From CAZTPH01 sp031552655 (GTDB lineage: Bacteria; Pseudomonadota; Gammaproteobacteria; UBA9339), in contig JAVBML010000044.1 in the NCBI GenBank assembly GCA_031552655.1, positions 1 to 14,976 of the forward strand: DNA of 14,976 bases. The letters run 5' to 3'. Below are positions 14,755-14,976 of this stretch, piece by piece (the first letter of the stretch is position 1; each line of letters starts with the position of its first letter). The translations under genes and the position numbers were made by a program. Below the pieces are notes generated by a model. That model was not told the origin of the DNA, ran no database searches, and was given only the letters and a program-made list of their open reading frames with translations.

Positions 14755-14976
14755 ACTGCCCCATGAGATATCGGGCTTCCTGCTCGACAATGCTCCCATA
14801 ATAAAATCCATTTACCAAAAGTTAAATCTTTTAACAATCAGGAGTGCCGCTAACTCGTGAAACGTTTAGGCCATCGTGACCCCTAAACGTACTCGTCTTA
14901 ACGCAGCAAGTTAATTGGCCTCGGCCGTCCCGCAGCTGGAATACGCTACTATGACTTAACGCTTAGTATAGATTTT
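14717..14976 (-). pseudogene. Possible decayed IS200/IS605-type tnpB 3' end (partial), hairpin-rich
   Basis: On the reverse strand one frame, entered at 14974, reads with three internal stops down to TGA at 14717-14719. It contains protein-like pieces such as ALSHSSVFQLRDGRG, VSRVSGTPDC and GSIVEQEARYLMGQ. The last resembles the tail of TnpB proteins (endings of the EAG/KQEA type). The DNA GGAAGCCC, short stem, GGGGCAGT at 14756-14780 resembles the stem-loop that closes many IS605 right ends and their omega-RNAs. Three hairpins lie within: 14758-14776, 14821-14835 and 14862-14890 (a perfect 9-bp stem). The upstream part is beyond the window, so neither the RuvC nor the zinc-finger region can be checked. 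The alternative is an unrelated structured RNA. Assignment is by memory of family endings and is tentative. Confidence 0.33.
14862..14890. repeat. Perfect 9-bp hairpin
   Basis: ACGTTTAGG (14862-14870) and CCTAAACGT (14882-14890) form a perfect stem with an 11-nt loop. The hexamer ACTCGT flanks it on both sides (14853-14858 and 14891-14896). It is the strongest hairpin at the right edge and would be part of any structured RNA made there. Confidence 0.5.

Noticed and set aside
14758..14890. Integron attC-like or 6S RNA-like structure from the paired hairpins
   Set aside because: The attC core sites and the 6S central-bubble sequence are not present; the TnpB-end reading explains more of the stretch.
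14690..14976. Transfer-messenger RNA (forward strand), suggested by CCGTCCCGCAGCTGG near 14925
   Set aside because: The match to the E. coli pseudoknot region is short. No tag frame, no 5' GGGGCTGATTCTGGATTC-type start and no conserved GCATGTAG follow.

Overview
The window reads as a chromosomal segment of an AT-rich gammaproteobacterium (about 43-44% GC by eye). The anchor is the block ftsA - ftsZ - lpxC - dciA(reverse) - secA, the usual end of the gammaproteobacterial division/cell-wall (dcw) cluster. Product sequences (FtsA C-terminal helix, FtsZ tail DYLDIPAFLRK, LpxC metal site, SecA zinc tail) align closely with enterobacterial proteins as I remember them. A DUF721/DciA gene sits where Escherichia coli has secM, so the organism is outside the Enterobacteriaceae. 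Low GC, a broken-up dcw cluster, large spacers and a decayed element suggest a host-associated lineage (Legionellales-like is plausible), but no gene here proves that.

Layout. 2-460 (+): C-terminal end of a subtilase running in from the left. 637-3376 (-): two overlapping flavoprotein genes of the glycerol-3-phosphate-dehydrogenase-like kind, a pair better known from Firmicutes and Thermotogae. 3526-7150 (+): ftsA, ftsZ, lpxC. 7156-7566 (-): dciA, ending 5 bp from lpxC. 7704-10472 (+): secA. 10617-12955 (+): deoC and a compact pta, probably one transcript. 12956-13354: a 399-bp spacer with a perfect AGGAGG followed by a possible ATT-started mini-ORF and a stem-loop. 13355-14689 (+): a 444-residue protein I do not recognise. 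14717-14976 (-): a stop-riddled, hairpin-rich stretch that may be the decayed end of an IS200/IS605-type tnpB.

How the genes work together. ftsA/ftsZ build the division ring, LpxC commits carbon to lipid A, SecA drives protein export and DciA loads the replicative helicase. This is housekeeping DNA. deoC and pta form a plausible salvage branch: deoxyribose-5-phosphate is cut to glyceraldehyde-3-phosphate and acetaldehyde, and Pta handles acetyl-CoA/acetyl-phosphate. No acetaldehyde dehydrogenase or acetate kinase gene is in the window. The flavoprotein pair probably oxidises a small hydroxy-acid or glycerol-3-phosphate-like substrate and passes electrons on through a [2Fe-2S] domain.

Most notable observations: the palindrome CCATGG occurs 23 times (about 3 expected) in several reading frames; the Pta has lost its middle domain and P-loop; the flavoprotein pair looks foreign and interrupts the dcw cluster; a 13-bp motif is shared by the lpxC and secA upstream regions; and the right edge may hold a tnpB/omega-RNA relic. 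I found no CRISPR array, tRNA or rRNA gene, and no strong case for a new defence system.
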